From assembly GCA_021166835.1 (NCBI GenBank), contig JAJPEN010000018.1, positions 62,001 to 126,000 of the forward strand: DNA of 64,000 nucleotides, read 5' to 3'. The translations under genes and the position numbers were made by a program. Origin of the DNA: Burkholderiaceae bacterium. Its GTDB lineage: Bacteria; Pseudomonadota; Gammaproteobacteria; Burkholderiales; Burkholderiaceae. Under the pieces are notes generated by a model. That model made no database searches. It was not told the DNA's origin and saw only the letters and a list, made by a program, of their open reading frames with translations. The stretch's first letter is position 1. Every line of letters starts with the position of its first letter. Shown here piece by piece: positions 51,779 through 60,795 of this stretch.

Positions 51779-52705
51779 ATGGGACGCGTCGCGCTCGCCG
51801 CCAAGATCACGCACGTGCCGTCGATATACCTGAGCGAATTCGACGGCCCGCGCAAGGGATCGCGCCAGGACGCGATCGACGGCCACGTGGAGATCGGCCG
51901 GCGCTGCCGCGAAGCGGGCGTCGACACGATCGTCGTCTTCGACACGCACTGGCTGGTCAACGCGAACTACCACGTCAACTGCGCGCCGAACTTCGAGGGC
52001 ACCTACACGAGCAACGAGCTGCCGCATTTCATCTCGAACATGGCGTACTCGTTTCCGGGTAATCCGGCGCTCGGGCGGCTGCTCGCGCAGGCCGGCAACG
52101 AGGCCGGCGTCGAGACGCTCGCGCACGACGCGACCACGCTCGCCCCCGAATACGGCACGCTGGTGCCGATGCGCTACATGAACGTCGATCGGCACTTCAA
52201 GGTGGTGTCGGTGTCGGCGATGTGCATGGCGCACTACCTCGACGACAGCGCGCGGCTGGGCTGGGCGATGCGCCGCGCGGTGGAGGAGCAGTACGACGGA
52301 ACGGTGGCCTTCTTCGCCAGCGGCAGCCTGAGCCACCGCTTCGCGCAGAACGGACTCGCGCCCGAATACGCGTTCCGCATCTGGAGCCCGTTCCTCGAGC
52401 AGCTCGATGCGCAGGTCGTGCGGATGTGGCAGGCCGGCGAATGGAAGGCCTTCTGCGGGATGCTCCCCGAGTACGCGGCCAAGGGCCACGGCGAAGGCTT
52501 CATGCACGACACGGCGATGCTGCTCGGCCTGCTCGGCTGGAGCGCCTACGACGCGCCGGCCGAAGTGATCACGCCCTATTTCGGCGCCTCGGGCACCGGG
52601 CAGATCAACGCGGTGTTTCCGGTCACGCCGCAGGACGGCAGCGCGATTCCGCAGCCGGTGGCTTCGCGCGCCGACGGCTACACGTCGATCGCCACGCGCC
52701 TGTAG
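51779..52705 (+). CDS. hpaD: 3,4-dihydroxyphenylacetate 2,3-dioxygenase (class III extradiol)
   Basis: The 308-residue LigB-fold protein cleaves the ring of homoprotocatechuate. Likely iron ligands are in the first strand (KITHVPSIYLSE, with His12), the DTHWLVNANYHVN block with its His, and the glutamate of the LAPEYGTLVP region. ASGSLSHRFAQNG supplies the late active-site His. It matches HpaD (HpcB) of the E. coli type rather than the vicinal-oxygen-chelate HPCD of Brevibacterium. It starts 2 bp after hpaE. Confidence 0.92.
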   Translation: MGRVALAAKITHVPSIYLSEFDGPRKGSRQDAIDGHVEIGRRCREAGVDTIVVFDTHWLVNANYHVNCAPNFEGTYTSNELPHFISNMAYSFPGNPALGRLLAQAGNEAGVETLAHDATTLAPEYGTLVPMRYMNVDRHFKVVSVSAMCMAHYLDDSARLGWAMRRAVEEQYDGTVAFFASGSLSHRFAQNGLAPEYAFRIWSPFLEQLDAQVVRMWQAGEWKAFCGMLPEYAAKGHGEGFMHDTAMLLGLLGWSAYDAPAEVITPYFGASGTGQINAVFPVTPQDGSAIPQPVASRADGYTSIATRL

Positions 52706-52763
52706 CTTCGCGCAGCGCGCCCCCTGCCTCACCGCCGCACGACCCTGCCGCACGCAGCGTAAA

Positions 52764-52813
52764 CATGCCGCACACCGCGTAAACATGCCGCACGCAGCGC
52801 AAACATGCCGCAC
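52764..52813 (+). repeat. 20-bp tandem repeat duplicating the hpaF start region
   Basis: Two full 20-bp units (52764-52783 and 52784-52803), each starting CATGCCGCAC, are followed by the real start CATGCCGCACATAG; a partial unit lies before them from 52745. Each copy carries ATGCCGCAC, so three ATGs in different frames stand in a row. The first opens a five-codon frame ending in TAA. Confidence 0.9.
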
Positions 52814-53209
52814 ATAGTCATCCTCTACACGCCGAATCTCGAGCGCGACACCGACTTCGACGTCCTGTGCCGCTCGCTCGCTGACGCCATGCTCGCCGTC
52901 ACCGACGAGACGGGCCGCGCGGTCTTCCCGGTGGGCGGCGTGCGCGTGCTCGCGTATCCGGCCGCGCATTACGCGGTGGCCGACGGCTCCGGCGACCACG
53001 CCTTCTGCTGGATGAACCTGCGCATGGGGCGCGGCCGCAGCACCGCGACGCAGCAGACGGCCGGCCAGGCGCTCGTCGATGCCGCGAGGAAGCATTTCGC
53101 TCCGGTGCTCGCACGCCGCTCGGTCGGCCTGACGCTGCAGGTCGACGAAGGCCCGGAGGTGTTCGACGCGAAGTTCGGCAACCTGCATTCCCTTTTCGCG
53201 AAGCGCTGA
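52805..53209 (+). CDS. hpaF: 5-carboxymethyl-2-hydroxymuconate isomerase
   Basis: The 134-residue tautomerase-like CHM isomerase acts after HpaE. It starts [13 protein letters not shown] with the catalytic Pro1 expected after removal of Met, and contains [15 protein letters not shown], the [14 protein letters not shown] segment and a C-terminal [20 protein letters not shown] block characteristic of HpaF. Its start lies inside a tandem repeat with decoy ATGs 20 and 40 bp upstream. No Shine-Dalgarno is visible within 15 bp. hpaH follows after 2 bp. Confidence 0.92.
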   Translation: MPHIVILYTPNLERDTDFDVLCRSLADAMLAVTDETGRAVFPVGGVRVLAYPAAHYAVADGSGDHAFCWMNLRMGRGRSTATQQTAGQALVDAARKHFAPVLARRSVGLTLQVDEGPEVFDAKFGNLHSLFAKR

Positions 53210-53211
53210 CC

Positions 53212-54015
53212 ATGCTCGAAGCCGCCACCGTCGATGCCCTCGCGCGCGAACTCTACGAAGCGCGCCGCAGCCGCACGCTGCTGCGCCATTTCTCGCTGCG
53301 CCATCCCACGATGACGATCGAGGACGGCTACGCGATCCAGCGCGCATGGGTGAAGCTCGAACAGGCCGACGGACGGACGATCCGCGGCCGCAAGATCGGC
53401 CTCACCTCGCGCGCGATGCAGCTCGCCAGCCGCATCACCGAGCCCGATTTCGCGCCGCTGATGGACGACATGTTCTTCGAGGCGGGCGGCGACGTTCCGG
53501 TGCAGCGCTTCATCGCGCCGCGCGTCGAGGTCGAGCTCGCCTTCGTGCTCGGTTCCGATCTCGCCGGCCCTGGCGCGTCGATCTTCGACGTGCTGCGCGC
53601 CACCGAATACGTCTGCCCGGCGATCGAGATCATCGACTCGCGCATCGAGCTTCTCGATCGCGAGACGGGCGCGCCGCGCAAGGTCTACGACACGATCAGC
53701 GATTTCGCAGCGAACGCCGGCGTCGTGCTCGGCGGACGGCCGGTGCGCGTCGACGCCGTCGACCTGCGCTGGGTCGGCGCGATGCTCTACAAGAACGGCG
53801 TGATCGAGGAAACCGGACTGGCCGCCGGCGTACTGAACCATCCGGCCACCGGCGTCGCCTGGCTCGCGAACAAGATCGCGCCTTTCGACGAGCGCCTGCG
53901 CGCGGGCGACGTCGTGCTCAGCGGCTCATTCACGCGACCGACGCCTGCCGTGGCCGGCGACACGCTGCATGCCGACTATGGGCCGCTGGGCAGCATCTCG
54001 TTCCGCTTCGCCTGA
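53212..54015 (+). CDS. hpaH: 2-oxo-hept-4-ene-1,7-dioate hydratase
   Basis: The 267-residue hydratase of the MhpD/HpaH family (FAH-like fold) adds water to give 4-hydroxy-2-oxoheptanedioate. Motifs include [23 protein letters not shown], the metal-binding [12 protein letters not shown] and [11 protein letters not shown]. The late [15 protein letters not shown] and [11 protein letters not shown] segments are diagnostic. Length is exactly that of E. coli HpaH. It starts 2 bp after hpaF, so it is co-translated with it. Confidence 0.94.
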   Translation: MLEAATVDALARELYEARRSRTLLRHFSLRHPTMTIEDGYAIQRAWVKLEQADGRTIRGRKIGLTSRAMQLASRITEPDFAPLMDDMFFEAGGDVPVQRFIAPRVEVELAFVLGSDLAGPGASIFDVLRATEYVCPAIEIIDSRIELLDRETGAPRKVYDTISDFAANAGVVLGGRPVRVDAVDLRWVGAMLYKNGVIEETGLAAGVLNHPATGVAWLANKIAPFDERLRAGDVVLSGSFTRPTPAVAGDTLHADYGPLGSISFRFA

Positions 54016-54046
54016 TCGCAGGCGTCACGCGTCACCGCGGCCGGCG

Positions 54047-54080
54047 CCTTCCCCTTCACTCTTTATCCTTCACCCTTCAC
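54047..54080 (+). repeat. CCCTTCA heptad array directly before hpaI
   Basis: CCTTCCCCTTCACTC is followed by TTTATCCTTCACCCTTCAC, five degenerate heptads, and the next base is the GTG start of hpaI. No left inverted arm and no Shine-Dalgarno are present. Confidence 0.85.
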
Positions 54081-54857
54081 GTGCTAATCCCTGAAAACCG
54101 CTTCCTCGCCGCGCTGCGCGAAGGCCGGGCGCAGATCGGCCTGTGGGTGGGCCTGGCCGACGCCAACGCAGCCGAGGCGCTCGCGCTTGCCGGCTTCGAC
54201 TGGCTGCTGCTCGACGGCGAGCACGCGCCCAACGACCCGCGCACCGTGCTCGCGCAACTGCGCGCGCTCGCGCCGTATCCGGTGCAGCCGGTCGTGCGCC
54301 CGGTGCAGGCCGACGTCGCGCTCGTCAAGCAGTACCTGGACGTCGGCGCGCAGACGCTGCTCGTGCCGATGATCGACACGCCCGCCCAGGCCGGGCACAT
54401 GGTGCACGCGATGCGCTATCCGCCCGCCGGAATCCGCGGCATGGGCGCGGCGCTCGCACGCGCGGCGCGCTGGAACCAGATCGACGACTACGCGAACCAG
54501 GCCGACGGGCAGATGTGCCTGCTGGTACAGGCGGAAACCGTGGAGGCGATGCGCAATCTGCCCGAAATCGCGGCGGTCGACGGCGTCGACGGCGTCTTCT
54601 TCGGTCCGGCGGATCTCTCCGCATCGATGGGACTGCGCGGGCAGTCGGGTCACCCCGACGTGCAGCGCGCGATCCTCGACGGCATCGCGACGGTGCGCGC
54701 GGCCGGCAAGGCGGCCGGAATCCTCAGCGCCGATCCCACGCTGGCGCAGCGCTATCTCGAGGCGGGCGCGCTCTTCGTCGCAGTGGGCGTGGACACCGCG
54801 CTGCTGGTGAAGGCGGCGCGCGAACTGGCCGCCGCGTTCGGACGCGACGGACGATAG
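54081..54857 (+). CDS. hpaI: 4-hydroxy-2-oxoheptanedioate aldolase
   Basis: The 258-residue class II (metal-dependent) aldolase of the HpcH/HpaI family splits 4-hydroxy-2-oxoheptanedioate into pyruvate and succinic semialdehyde. It has [19 protein letters not shown], the [14 protein letters not shown] metal and base region, the VRPVQAD strand, LVQAETVEA (metal-binding Glu) and [12 protein letters not shown] (Asp). Last gene of the pathway. The only start that fits the family is GTG 54081, which abuts a heptad array with no ribosome site; initiation might depend on coupling to hpaH or a leaderless-like mode. Confidence 0.93.
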   Translation: MLIPENRFLAALREGRAQIGLWVGLADANAAEALALAGFDWLLLDGEHAPNDPRTVLAQLRALAPYPVQPVVRPVQADVALVKQYLDVGAQTLLVPMIDTPAQAGHMVHAMRYPPAGIRGMGAALARAARWNQIDDYANQADGQMCLLVQAETVEAMRNLPEIAAVDGVDGVFFGPADLSASMGLRGQSGHPDVQRAILDGIATVRAAGKAAGILSADPTLAQRYLEAGALFVAVGVDTALLVKAARELAAAFGRDGR

Positions 54858-54966
54858 CGCCTCACATGTTCTCGATCACTGCATGTAAATCGAGCTGCAA
54901 CCCGCGCCGGCATTAGCTAGTCGCCGTGCACAGCCGGGACGGCCGAGCGGGGCGTCCAGCGATCCA

Positions 54967-55004
54967 TTTCGTTTGTTGCGATTTTCGTTTGTTTCGATTA
55001 TGAT
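54967..55004 (+). promoter_or_regulatory. Toxin-antitoxin promoter with two 16-bp direct repeats
   Basis: TTTCGTTTGTTGCGAT (54967-54982) and TTTCGTTTGTTTCGAT (54983-54998) are adjacent direct repeats differing at one base. They overlap a -35 TTGCGA (54976-54981) spaced 17 bp from the -10 TATGAT (54999-55004). A repressor bound to the repeats would block RNA polymerase, the usual autoregulation of such modules. Confidence 0.65.
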
Positions 55005-55020
55005 TCCAGCACTGAACCCG

Positions 55021-55503
55021 ATGCCGGATCACACCATGACGCACCCCCTCACCTTGGAAACCACACTACCCGTCGAGCGCGAGGTCGCTGCGGCCGTGGA
55101 GAGCCAGCGCGCGCTGGCTGCCTATCTGAGCACGCAGTTCGAGACCCAGTGCATCCAAATCTTTGACGCGAAGAACCAGGCCCATCAGGTCGAGCTGCCC
55201 ACGTCCGCGCTGCGCTTGCTGGTCGACATCCTGTCTGAGCTTGCCGAGGGCAATGCGGTCAAGATCGTGCCGATCCATGCCGAACTGACGACGCAGGAAG
55301 CCGCCGACATGTTGAATGTATCGCGCCCTCACCTCGTCAAGCTGCTGGAAGGTGGTGCGCTACCGTTCCACAAGACCGGCAAGCACCGGCGTATCCGGTT
55401 CGCTGACCTGATGGGCTTCAAGGCCGAACAGGATCGAGCGAGCGAGCGAGCGATGGAAGAACTGGCGAAACAGGCCCAGGAGCTTCAGCTGGGCTACGAA
55501 TGA
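55021..55503 (+). CDS. Excisionase-type HTH antitoxin
   Basis: The 160-residue protein has an N-terminal helical half (LPVEREVAAAVESQRALAAYL) and a C-terminal MerR/excisionase-type helix-turn-helix. In the latter, AELTTQEAADMLNVSRPHLV is followed by KLLEGGALPFHKTGKHRRIR. Proteins of this kind are antitoxins paired with PIN-domain ribonucleases. Its stop overlaps the PIN gene by 4 bp (ATGA). ATG 55021 or ATG 55036 could be the start; an upstream ATG would fall within the promoter. It likely binds the two 16-bp repeats upstream. Confidence 0.85.
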   Translation: MPDHTMTHPLTLETTLPVEREVAAAVESQRALAAYLSTQFETQCIQIFDAKNQAHQVELPTSALRLLVDILSELAEGNAVKIVPIHAELTTQEAADMLNVSRPHLVKLLEGGALPFHKTGKHRRIRFADLMGFKAEQDRASERAMEELAKQAQELQLGYE

Positions 55504-56069
55504 GGAGTTCGCCGTTCACCGCGGTGTACGACGCCTGTGTGCTGTACCCGGCACCGCTGCGTGACTTCCTCATGTGGCTCGGCCTGTCCGGACGCTTCCG
55601 CGCGCGCTGGAGTGCCCAGATTCACGACGAATGGAAGCGCAACCTGCTGAAGAACCGGCCTGACCTCGCGGCCGAGCAACTCGATCGCACCTCGGACTTG
55701 ATGGACCGGGCAATCCCTGACGCAGTGGTGACCGGGCACGAAGTCTTGATCGAGGGCCTGGCTCTTCCCGATGACCGGCACGTCCTCGCCGCCGCGATCC
55801 GCTGCCACGCCAGCGTGATCGTGACGTTCAACGAGCGCGACTTTCCGGCCGATGTGCTGGAGTCGTTCGGACTCGAGGCTCAGCACCCGGACCTGTTTGT
55901 CGAGAATCTCTTCGATCTCGATCAAGCCGCGGTAGTCGCCGCTGCGCAGCGGCAGCGACAGCAGCTGAAGAACCCGCCGATCGATGTCAATCGCTTCCTC
56001 GACATCCTGCTCCGGCAGGGCCTCACGCAGACCGTGAAGGGGCTCGCCGGGTTTCGAGATGTGCTGTGA
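55500..56069 (+). CDS. PIN-domain toxin (PIN_3 family)
   Basis: The 189-residue protein has the PIN fold acidic residues: Asp in FTAVYDACVLYP (about residue 11), Glu in IHDEWKRNLL (about residue 43), and the Asp pair in ALPDDRHVLAAAI (about residues 92-93) with VTFNERDFP later. PIN toxins are Mg2+-dependent ribonucleases that inhibit translation until the antitoxin binds. It overlaps the antitoxin stop. It ends 54 bp before the convergent icd stop. The module has somewhat lower GC and no flanking integrase, so it is likely an acquired unit. Confidence 0.85.
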   Translation: MRSSPFTAVYDACVLYPAPLRDFLMWLGLSGRFRARWSAQIHDEWKRNLLKNRPDLAAEQLDRTSDLMDRAIPDAVVTGHEVLIEGLALPDDRHVLAAAIRCHASVIVTFNERDFPADVLESFGLEAQHPDLFVENLFDLDQAAVVAAAQRQRQQLKNPPIDVNRFLDILLRQGLTQTVKGLAGFRDVL

Positions 56070-56123
56070 CCGAATCGGATCAAGGACTTATGCGACGCAG
56101 CGAGACGCTCCGGGACACAGTGG

Positions 56124-57380
56124 TCAGCCCATTGCCTCGATCATCACCTGCCCGAACCCCGAACAGGACACCTGCGTGGCGCCTTCCATCAACCGCGCGA
56201 AGTCGTAGGTGACCTTCTTCGAGAGGATCGCCTTCTCCATCGACGAGATGATGAGGTCGGCCGCTTCGGTCCAGCCCATGTGCCGCAGCATCATCTCGGC
56301 CGACAGGATTTCGGAACCCGGGTTGACGTAGTCCTTGCCCGCGTATTTCGGCGCCGTTCCGTGCGTGGCCTCGAACATCGCCACCGAGTCGGACAGGTTC
56401 GCCCCCGGAGCGATGCCGATGCCGCCCACCTGCGCGGCGAGCGCATCCGAGATGTAGTCGCCGTTCAGGTTCAGCGTGGCGATCACGCTGTATTCGGCGG
56501 GACGCAGCAGGATCTGCTGCAGGAAGGCGTCGGCGATCATGTCCTTGACGACGATCTGCCCGCCCGTCTTCGGGTTGGCGATCGAGCACCACGGGCCACC
56601 GTCGAGCAGTTGCGCGCCGAACTCGCGCTGCGCCAGCGCGTAGCCCCAGTCGCGGAACGCCCCTTCGGTGTACTTCATGATGTTGCCCTTGTGCACGAGC
56701 GTGACCGAGGGCTTGCCGTTGTCGATCGCGTACTGGATCGCCTTGCGCACGAGCCGCTCGGTTCCTTCGCGCGACACCGGCTTGATGCCGATGCCCGAGG
56801 TCTCGGGAAAGCGGATCTTCGTGACGCCGAGTTCGTTCTGCAGGAAGGCGATCAGCTTCTTCGCCTTGTCGGACTGCGCCTCGTACTCGATGCCGGCGTA
56901 GATGTCCTCGGAGTTCTCGCGAAAGATCACCATGTCGGTCTTCTGCGGCTCCTTCACCGGCGAGGGCACGCCCTGGAACCAGCGCACCGGGCGCAGGCAG
57001 ACGTACAGGTCCAGCTCCTGGCGCAATGCGACGTTGAGCGAGCGGATGCCGCCGCCGACCGGAGTGGTCAGCGGCCCCTTGATCGAGACGACGTAGTCCT
57101 TCAGCACCGAGAGCGTCTCCTCCGGCAGCCAGACGTCCGGGCCATAGACGCGCGTGGACTTCTCGCCGGCGTAGATCTCCATCCAGTGGATCCTGCGCTT
57201 GCCGGCGTAGGCCTTCTGCACGGCCGCGTCGACCACTCGCAGCATCACCGGCGTGATATCGAGGCCGGTGCCGTCGCCCTCGATGTACGGGATGATCGGG
57301 TTGTCGGGAACCTGCAGCGAAAAGTCGGGATTTACCTTGATTTTCTCGCCGTTCGACGGGATCTTGACGTGTTCGTACAT
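56124..57380 (-). CDS. icd: Isocitrate dehydrogenase, NADP-dependent
   Basis: The 418-residue TCA-cycle enzyme is of the dimeric E. coli type. The substrate and phosphorylation loop [14 protein letters not shown] contains the Ser that AceK phosphorylates in enterics (about residue 113). The metal-binding Asps are in the [11 protein letters not shown] region, and [16 protein letters not shown] forms the NADP site with the lysine and tyrosine typical of NADP use. It starts at ATG 57380 and is divergent from the DUF192 gene. Confidence 0.96.
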   Translation of the reverse strand: MYEHVKIPSNGEKIKVNPDFSLQVPDNPIIPYIEGDGTGLDITPVMLRVVDAAVQKAYAGKRRIHWMEIYAGEKSTRVYGPDVWLPEETLSVLKDYVVSIKGPLTTPVGGGIRSLNVALRQELDLYVCLRPVRWFQGVPSPVKEPQKTDMVIFRENSEDIYAGIEYEAQSDKAKKLIAFLQNELGVTKIRFPETSGIGIKPVSREGTERLVRKAIQYAIDNGKPSVTLVHKGNIMKYTEGAFRDWGYALAQREFGAQLLDGGPWCSIANPKTGGQIVVKDMIADAFLQQILLRPAEYSVIATLNLNGDYISDALAAQVGGIGIAPGANLSDSVAMFEATHGTAPKYAGKDYVNPGSEILSAEMMLRHMGWTEAADLIISSMEKAILSKKVTYDFARLMEGATQVSCSGFGQVMIEAMG

Positions 57381-57502
57381 GAGAATGCGGTTCCTCGGGT
57401 TCCAGGCCGGCGGACGATAGCGTTGCCTGCGTCCGAACCTCCGGATTATGCCGCAGCGGGCGAACCGTCGCGCCCGGTCGGCAGTTGGGGCACTATCGCG
57501 CG

Positions 57503-57985
57503 ATGCGACGACTTACCCTCTCCTTCGCGTTCGCCATGGCGGCGCTGGCGCTCGTCTGCGGGGGCCGCGCGCTCGCGCAGGCGGATCCGGCGCGCATCCC
57601 CCAGCCGAAGCTGCCCGTCGTTCGCCTGCAGGCCGGCATCCACGTCATTCGCGCCGAGGTGGCGGACAACGATCGAACGAGGGAAATCGGATTGATGGGG
57701 CGCGAAGCGCTGGGGCCGAACGAAGGGATGCTCTTCGTCTTCGAGCGCAAGGGCCTGCATTGTTTCTGGATGCGCAACGCGCCGCTGCCGCTGTCGATCG
57801 CCTTCCTCGACGACGGCGGCCGCATCGTGAACATCGCGCAGATGGCGCCGCGCACCGAAGACAGCCACTGCCCGAGCCGGGCGGTGCGCTTCGCGCTCGA
57901 GATGGAACAGGGCTGGTTCGCACGCCACGGCATCACGCCGAGCGCGCGCCTGGTTCAGCCTTCCGTATTTCCCGGCCAGCGCTGA
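57503..57985 (+). CDS. DUF192-family secreted protein
   Basis: The 160-residue protein has a Sec signal peptide (residues about 1-26, ending ALAQA). The DUF192 core runs from about residue 45: [50 protein letters not shown], then NIAQMAP and YxxLE-like [16 protein letters not shown]. The family is structurally defined but its function is unsettled. The start at 57503 fits a short n-region before the hydrophobic stretch. It stands alone between icd and the YeaQ-type gene. Confidence 0.88.
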   Translation: MRRLTLSFAFAMAALALVCGGRALAQADPARIPQPKLPVVRLQAGIHVIRAEVADNDRTREIGLMGREALGPNEGMLFVFERKGLHCFWMRNAPLPLSIAFLDDGGRIVNIAQMAPRTEDSHCPSRAVRFALEMEQGWFARHGITPSARLVQPSVFPGQR

Positions 57986-58078
57986 AGTCGCCCTCGACGC
58001 GGGCCCGCGCCCGGGGCTCCCTCCCGACTCTCGGGCCTCGCGAGGCGCTGAAGCCTCGTACGGCGCTCAATGTTCCCT

Positions 58079-58333
58079 TCAGGCCTCGCGCTTGCGCGTG
58101 ATCATCCCGTAGATCCACAGGATGATCAGCGCGCCGATGATCGACGCGATGAAGCCTGCACCCTCGCCGACGCGATACCAGCCAACCGCCTGGCCGATCC
58201 AGGTGGCGACGAAGGCGCCGACGATGCCGAGGATGATCGTCACGATGATGCCTCCGCCCTGCCGGCCGGGCATCACCCATTTCGCGATCGCCCCGACGAT
58301 CAACCCGATGATCAAGGTCCACAGCCAACTCAT
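58079..58333 (-). CDS. GlsB/YeaQ/YmgE-family membrane protein
   Basis: The 84-residue protein has three membrane segments with repeated glycines (LIVGAIAKWVMPG, IVTIILGIVGAFVATWIG, IIGALIILWIYGMI). It resembles the transglycosylase-associated or YeaQ/YmgE family, small inner-membrane proteins induced in stationary phase and stress. The molecular function is unknown. ATG 58333 follows GGAG by 8 bp; a GTG two codons earlier is the only alternative. No operon partner. Confidence 0.9.
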   Translation of the reverse strand: MSWLWTLIIGLIVGAIAKWVMPGRQGGGIIVTIILGIVGAFVATWIGQAVGWYRVGEGAGFIASIIGALIILWIYGMITRKREA

Positions 58334-58435
58334 GGTCACCGCTCCTGTTGTTGGATTCGCAAGGCAACGACGCAGGCAAGGCGCGTGCCCGAAGACGCCA
58401 GGGGCCGACGCCTTCGGACGCGAAGTGGCGGGCGC

Positions 58436-59017
58436 TCAGCCGAAGTTCTTCGCGGCGAAATCCCAGTTGGCGAGATTGGCCATGAAGGTTTCGACGAATT
58501 TCGGCCGGGCGTTCCGATAATCGATGTAGTACGCGTGCTCCCAGACGTCGATCGTCAGCAGCGCCTTGTCGGCGGTGGTGAGCGGCGTTCCGGCGTTGCT
58601 CGTGTTCGCGATGTCCACCGATCCGTCGCCCTTCTTCACGAGCCAGGTCCAGCCCGAGCCGAAATTGCCGACGGCGCTCTTGCCGAACGCCTCGCGGAAG
58701 GCGTCGAAGGATCCCCACTTGCGCGAGATCGCGTCGGCCAGCGCGCCCGACGGCTGCCCGCCGCCGCCCGGCTTCATGCACGACCAGAAGAACGTGTGGT
58801 TCCACACCTGCGCGGCATTGTTGAACACGCCGCCCGAAGACTTGCGGACGATGTCCTCGAGGGCCATGTTCTCGAACTCGGTGCCCTTGATCAGGTTGTT
58901 CAGGTTCGTGACGTAGGCCTGATGGTGCTTGCCGTAGTGATACTCGAGCGTCTCCTTCGACACGTGCGGCGCGAGCGCATCCATTGCGTAGGGAAGAGGC
59001 GGCAGCTTGTGCTCCAT
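58436..59017 (-). CDS. sodB: Superoxide dismutase, Fe type
   Basis: The 193-residue cytosolic SOD starts [18 protein letters not shown]. Metal ligands are H27 (in YGKHHQAYV), the His of WNHTFFW, and the Asp and His in [13 protein letters not shown]. The residues around [12 protein letters not shown] and the glutamine position favour iron over manganese, though cambialistic use cannot be excluded. It stands alone between the YeaQ-type gene and xseA. Confidence 0.94.
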   Translation of the reverse strand: MEHKLPPLPYAMDALAPHVSKETLEYHYGKHHQAYVTNLNNLIKGTEFENMALEDIVRKSSGGVFNNAAQVWNHTFFWSCMKPGGGGQPSGALADAISRKWGSFDAFREAFGKSAVGNFGSGWTWLVKKGDGSVDIANTSNAGTPLTTADKALLTIDVWEHAYYIDYRNARPKFVETFMANLANWDFAAKNFG

Positions 59018-59074
59018 TGCGTGTTCTCCTTGTAGTCGTTTCGGATCGCGCGGCGCGCGAGTCGATCTTCGATT

Positions 59075-60454
59075 CTAGGACGACGGCGAAGTCCTCGTTG
59101 CCATCTCCCCGGCCTCGACCTCCCGCACGGCCACGTCGAGACGGCCATCGCGCAGCGCCACGCGCAGCGAATCGCCGACCGCGACCCCGGCCGCCGACGC
59201 CACCACGTGCCCGCTGCGGTCCTGCACGATCGCGTAGCCGCGCTCGAGCACGGCCTGCGGACTGACCAGCCCGAGCGCCGCAGCCACGTTGCCCAGCCGC
59301 TCGTCGAGCCGGGCAAGGCGCTGCGCCGCCGTGCGCCGCAGGGCCTGCGCGGCGTGCGCGAGGCGCTGCTCGGCCAGGTCGGTGCGCGGAGCGCGCACCG
59401 CCGAACACAGCCGGTCGAGCCGCATCGCGCGCTGCTGCAGCGAGAGCCGGCCGAAGGCGACGATGCGCTGCGAAAGCGAGTGCAGTCGGTGCGCGCGCGC
59501 CTGCCACTGCGCCGACGGAGAACGCAGCAATCGGGCGGCGGTGTCCAGCCGCTGCTCGATCGCCTCGAGGCGCCGCCACCACGCCCGCTCGATGCGGGCC
59601 GAGATCCGCAGCACACGCTCGGCGAGTTCGCGACGATCGGGCACCGCGTGCGCGGCTGCGGCCGTGGGCGTCGGCGCCCGCTCGTCGGCGACGAAATCGG
59701 CGATCGTAAAGTCCGTTTCGTGGCCGATGCCGCTGACGACCGGAATCGGCGAGGCGGCGATCGCGCGGGCGAGCGCCTCGTCGTTGAACGCCCAGAGATC
59801 CTCGATCGAGCCGCCGCCGCGCACCAGCAGCAGCACGTCGCACTCGGCGCGGCGCCCCGCGGCCCGCAGGGCGGCGACCAGCGCGGCCGGCGCGTCGGCG
59901 CCCTGCACCTGCGCCGGATAGACGACGACGGCAATGGCGGGCGCGCGCCGGCGCAGCGTGGTCAGTACGTCGCGCAGCGCGGCGGCGCGCGGGGAAGTGA
60001 TCACGCCAACGGTGCGCGGGAAGTCCGGCAGCGGGCGCTTGCGCGCGGCGTCGAACAGCCCCTCGGCCTGCAGCTTCTCCTTCAGCCGAACGAAGCGCTG
60101 GAACAAGTCGCCCGCGCCGGCCGGGCGCATCGCCTCCACGGTGAGCTGGAAGTCGCCGCGCGGCTCGTACAGCGTGACGACGGCGCGCGCCTCGACCCGC
60201 TCGCCGTTGCGGGGCACGAAGGTCAGGTATTGCGCTCGCCCCCGGAACATCACCGCCCGCACCTGCGCATCGGCGTCCTTCAGCGTGAAATACCAGTGGC
60301 CGCTGGCCGCCCGCGTCGCGTTCGAAATCTCGCCGAGAACCCATACCGGCGGGATGCTGCGCTGCAATAGCCCAGCAACGGCGCGGTTCAATTGGGAAAC
60401 CGACAGAATTTCCCGCGTCGTTGCTTCGTTTGCGTCCGCAAAACGAGTGCTCAT
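59075..60454 (-). CDS. xseA: Exodeoxyribonuclease VII large subunit
   Basis: The 459-residue catalytic subunit has an N-terminal OB-fold (VWVLGEISNATRAASGHWYFTLKD), the active-site region IGVITSPRAAALRDVL, the GGGSIEDLWAFNDE motif and HETDFTIADFVADERAPTPTAAAA. A long coiled C-terminal region follows, with VLERGYAIVQDRSG near the end. ExoVII degrades single-stranded DNA into acid-soluble oligonucleotides. xseB is not adjacent. ATG 60454 is the family start; the frame opens 49 codons further upstream. It is divergent from exbB. Confidence 0.95.
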   Translation of the reverse strand: MSTRFADANEATTREILSVSQLNRAVAGLLQRSIPPVWVLGEISNATRAASGHWYFTLKDADAQVRAVMFRGRAQYLTFVPRNGERVEARAVVTLYEPRGDFQLTVEAMRPAGAGDLFQRFVRLKEKLQAEGLFDAARKRPLPDFPRTVGVITSPRAAALRDVLTTLRRRAPAIAVVVYPAQVQGADAPAALVAALRAAGRRAECDVLLLVRGGGSIEDLWAFNDEALARAIAASPIPVVSGIGHETDFTIADFVADERAPTPTAAAAHAVPDRRELAERVLRISARIERAWWRRLEAIEQRLDTAARLLRSPSAQWQARAHRLHSLSQRIVAFGRLSLQQRAMRLDRLCSAVRAPRTDLAEQRLAHAAQALRRTAAQRLARLDERLGNVAAALGLVSPQAVLERGYAIVQDRSGHVVASAAGVAVGDSLRVALRDGRLDVAVREVEAGEMATRTSPSS

Positions 60455-60795
60455 GCGACTCTCCGGCGCGAACCTATCCACACTCGGCGCACGATCGAGT
60501 TCTTTGCTCCGGCGCCCTGCCACAGCGCCGACGAGGCAGTCAACTGCTTGATTCCTCTTGACATTTCTTTTTCGCCGTGGAACGGCGGACAGGCACGCCA
60601 TTTGAATTCCGCTCGCCGCGGCGCAGCGAAGACAGCTTGTTCACAGAGTTGTCCCCAAGCGGCACGGCATTCCGCCCGCGCTCCGAGCCGGTCGCCGTCG
60701 ACTGCGGCACCGTTCGACGGTTGCACTTGATGCTCGCTGGAAAAAAAACCGACAATTGCGTGCCTTTCGGCTTGAGCGGTACCCGGAGAATCGTC
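60455..60795. other. 341-bp divergent region between xseA and exbB
   Basis: No gene is evident. A candidate exbB promoter is TTGATG (60727-60732) with an 18-bp spacer to GACAAT (60751-60756), next to an A8 run. A TTGACA at 60558-60563 lacks a matching -10. The open frame crossing it rightward has no family features before TTG 60796. Confidence 0.5.
60727..60756 (+). promoter_or_regulatory. Candidate promoter of the exbB-exbD-lpxK operon
   Basis: TTGATG and GACAAT are separated by 18 bp that include eight consecutive A residues. It would start transcription about 33 bp before the exbB start codon. Confidence 0.4.

Noticed and set aside
54872..54915. Short + strand frame after hpaI starting MFSITACKSS
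   Set aside because: Only 16 codons, no ribosome site and no family resemblance; probably spacer or a small remnant.
39331..56123. Classical genomic island with integrase and tRNA attachment site
   Set aside because: The region looks accessory by content, but no integrase, transposase, tRNA target or flanking direct repeats were seen; the only tRNA is 27 kb away.
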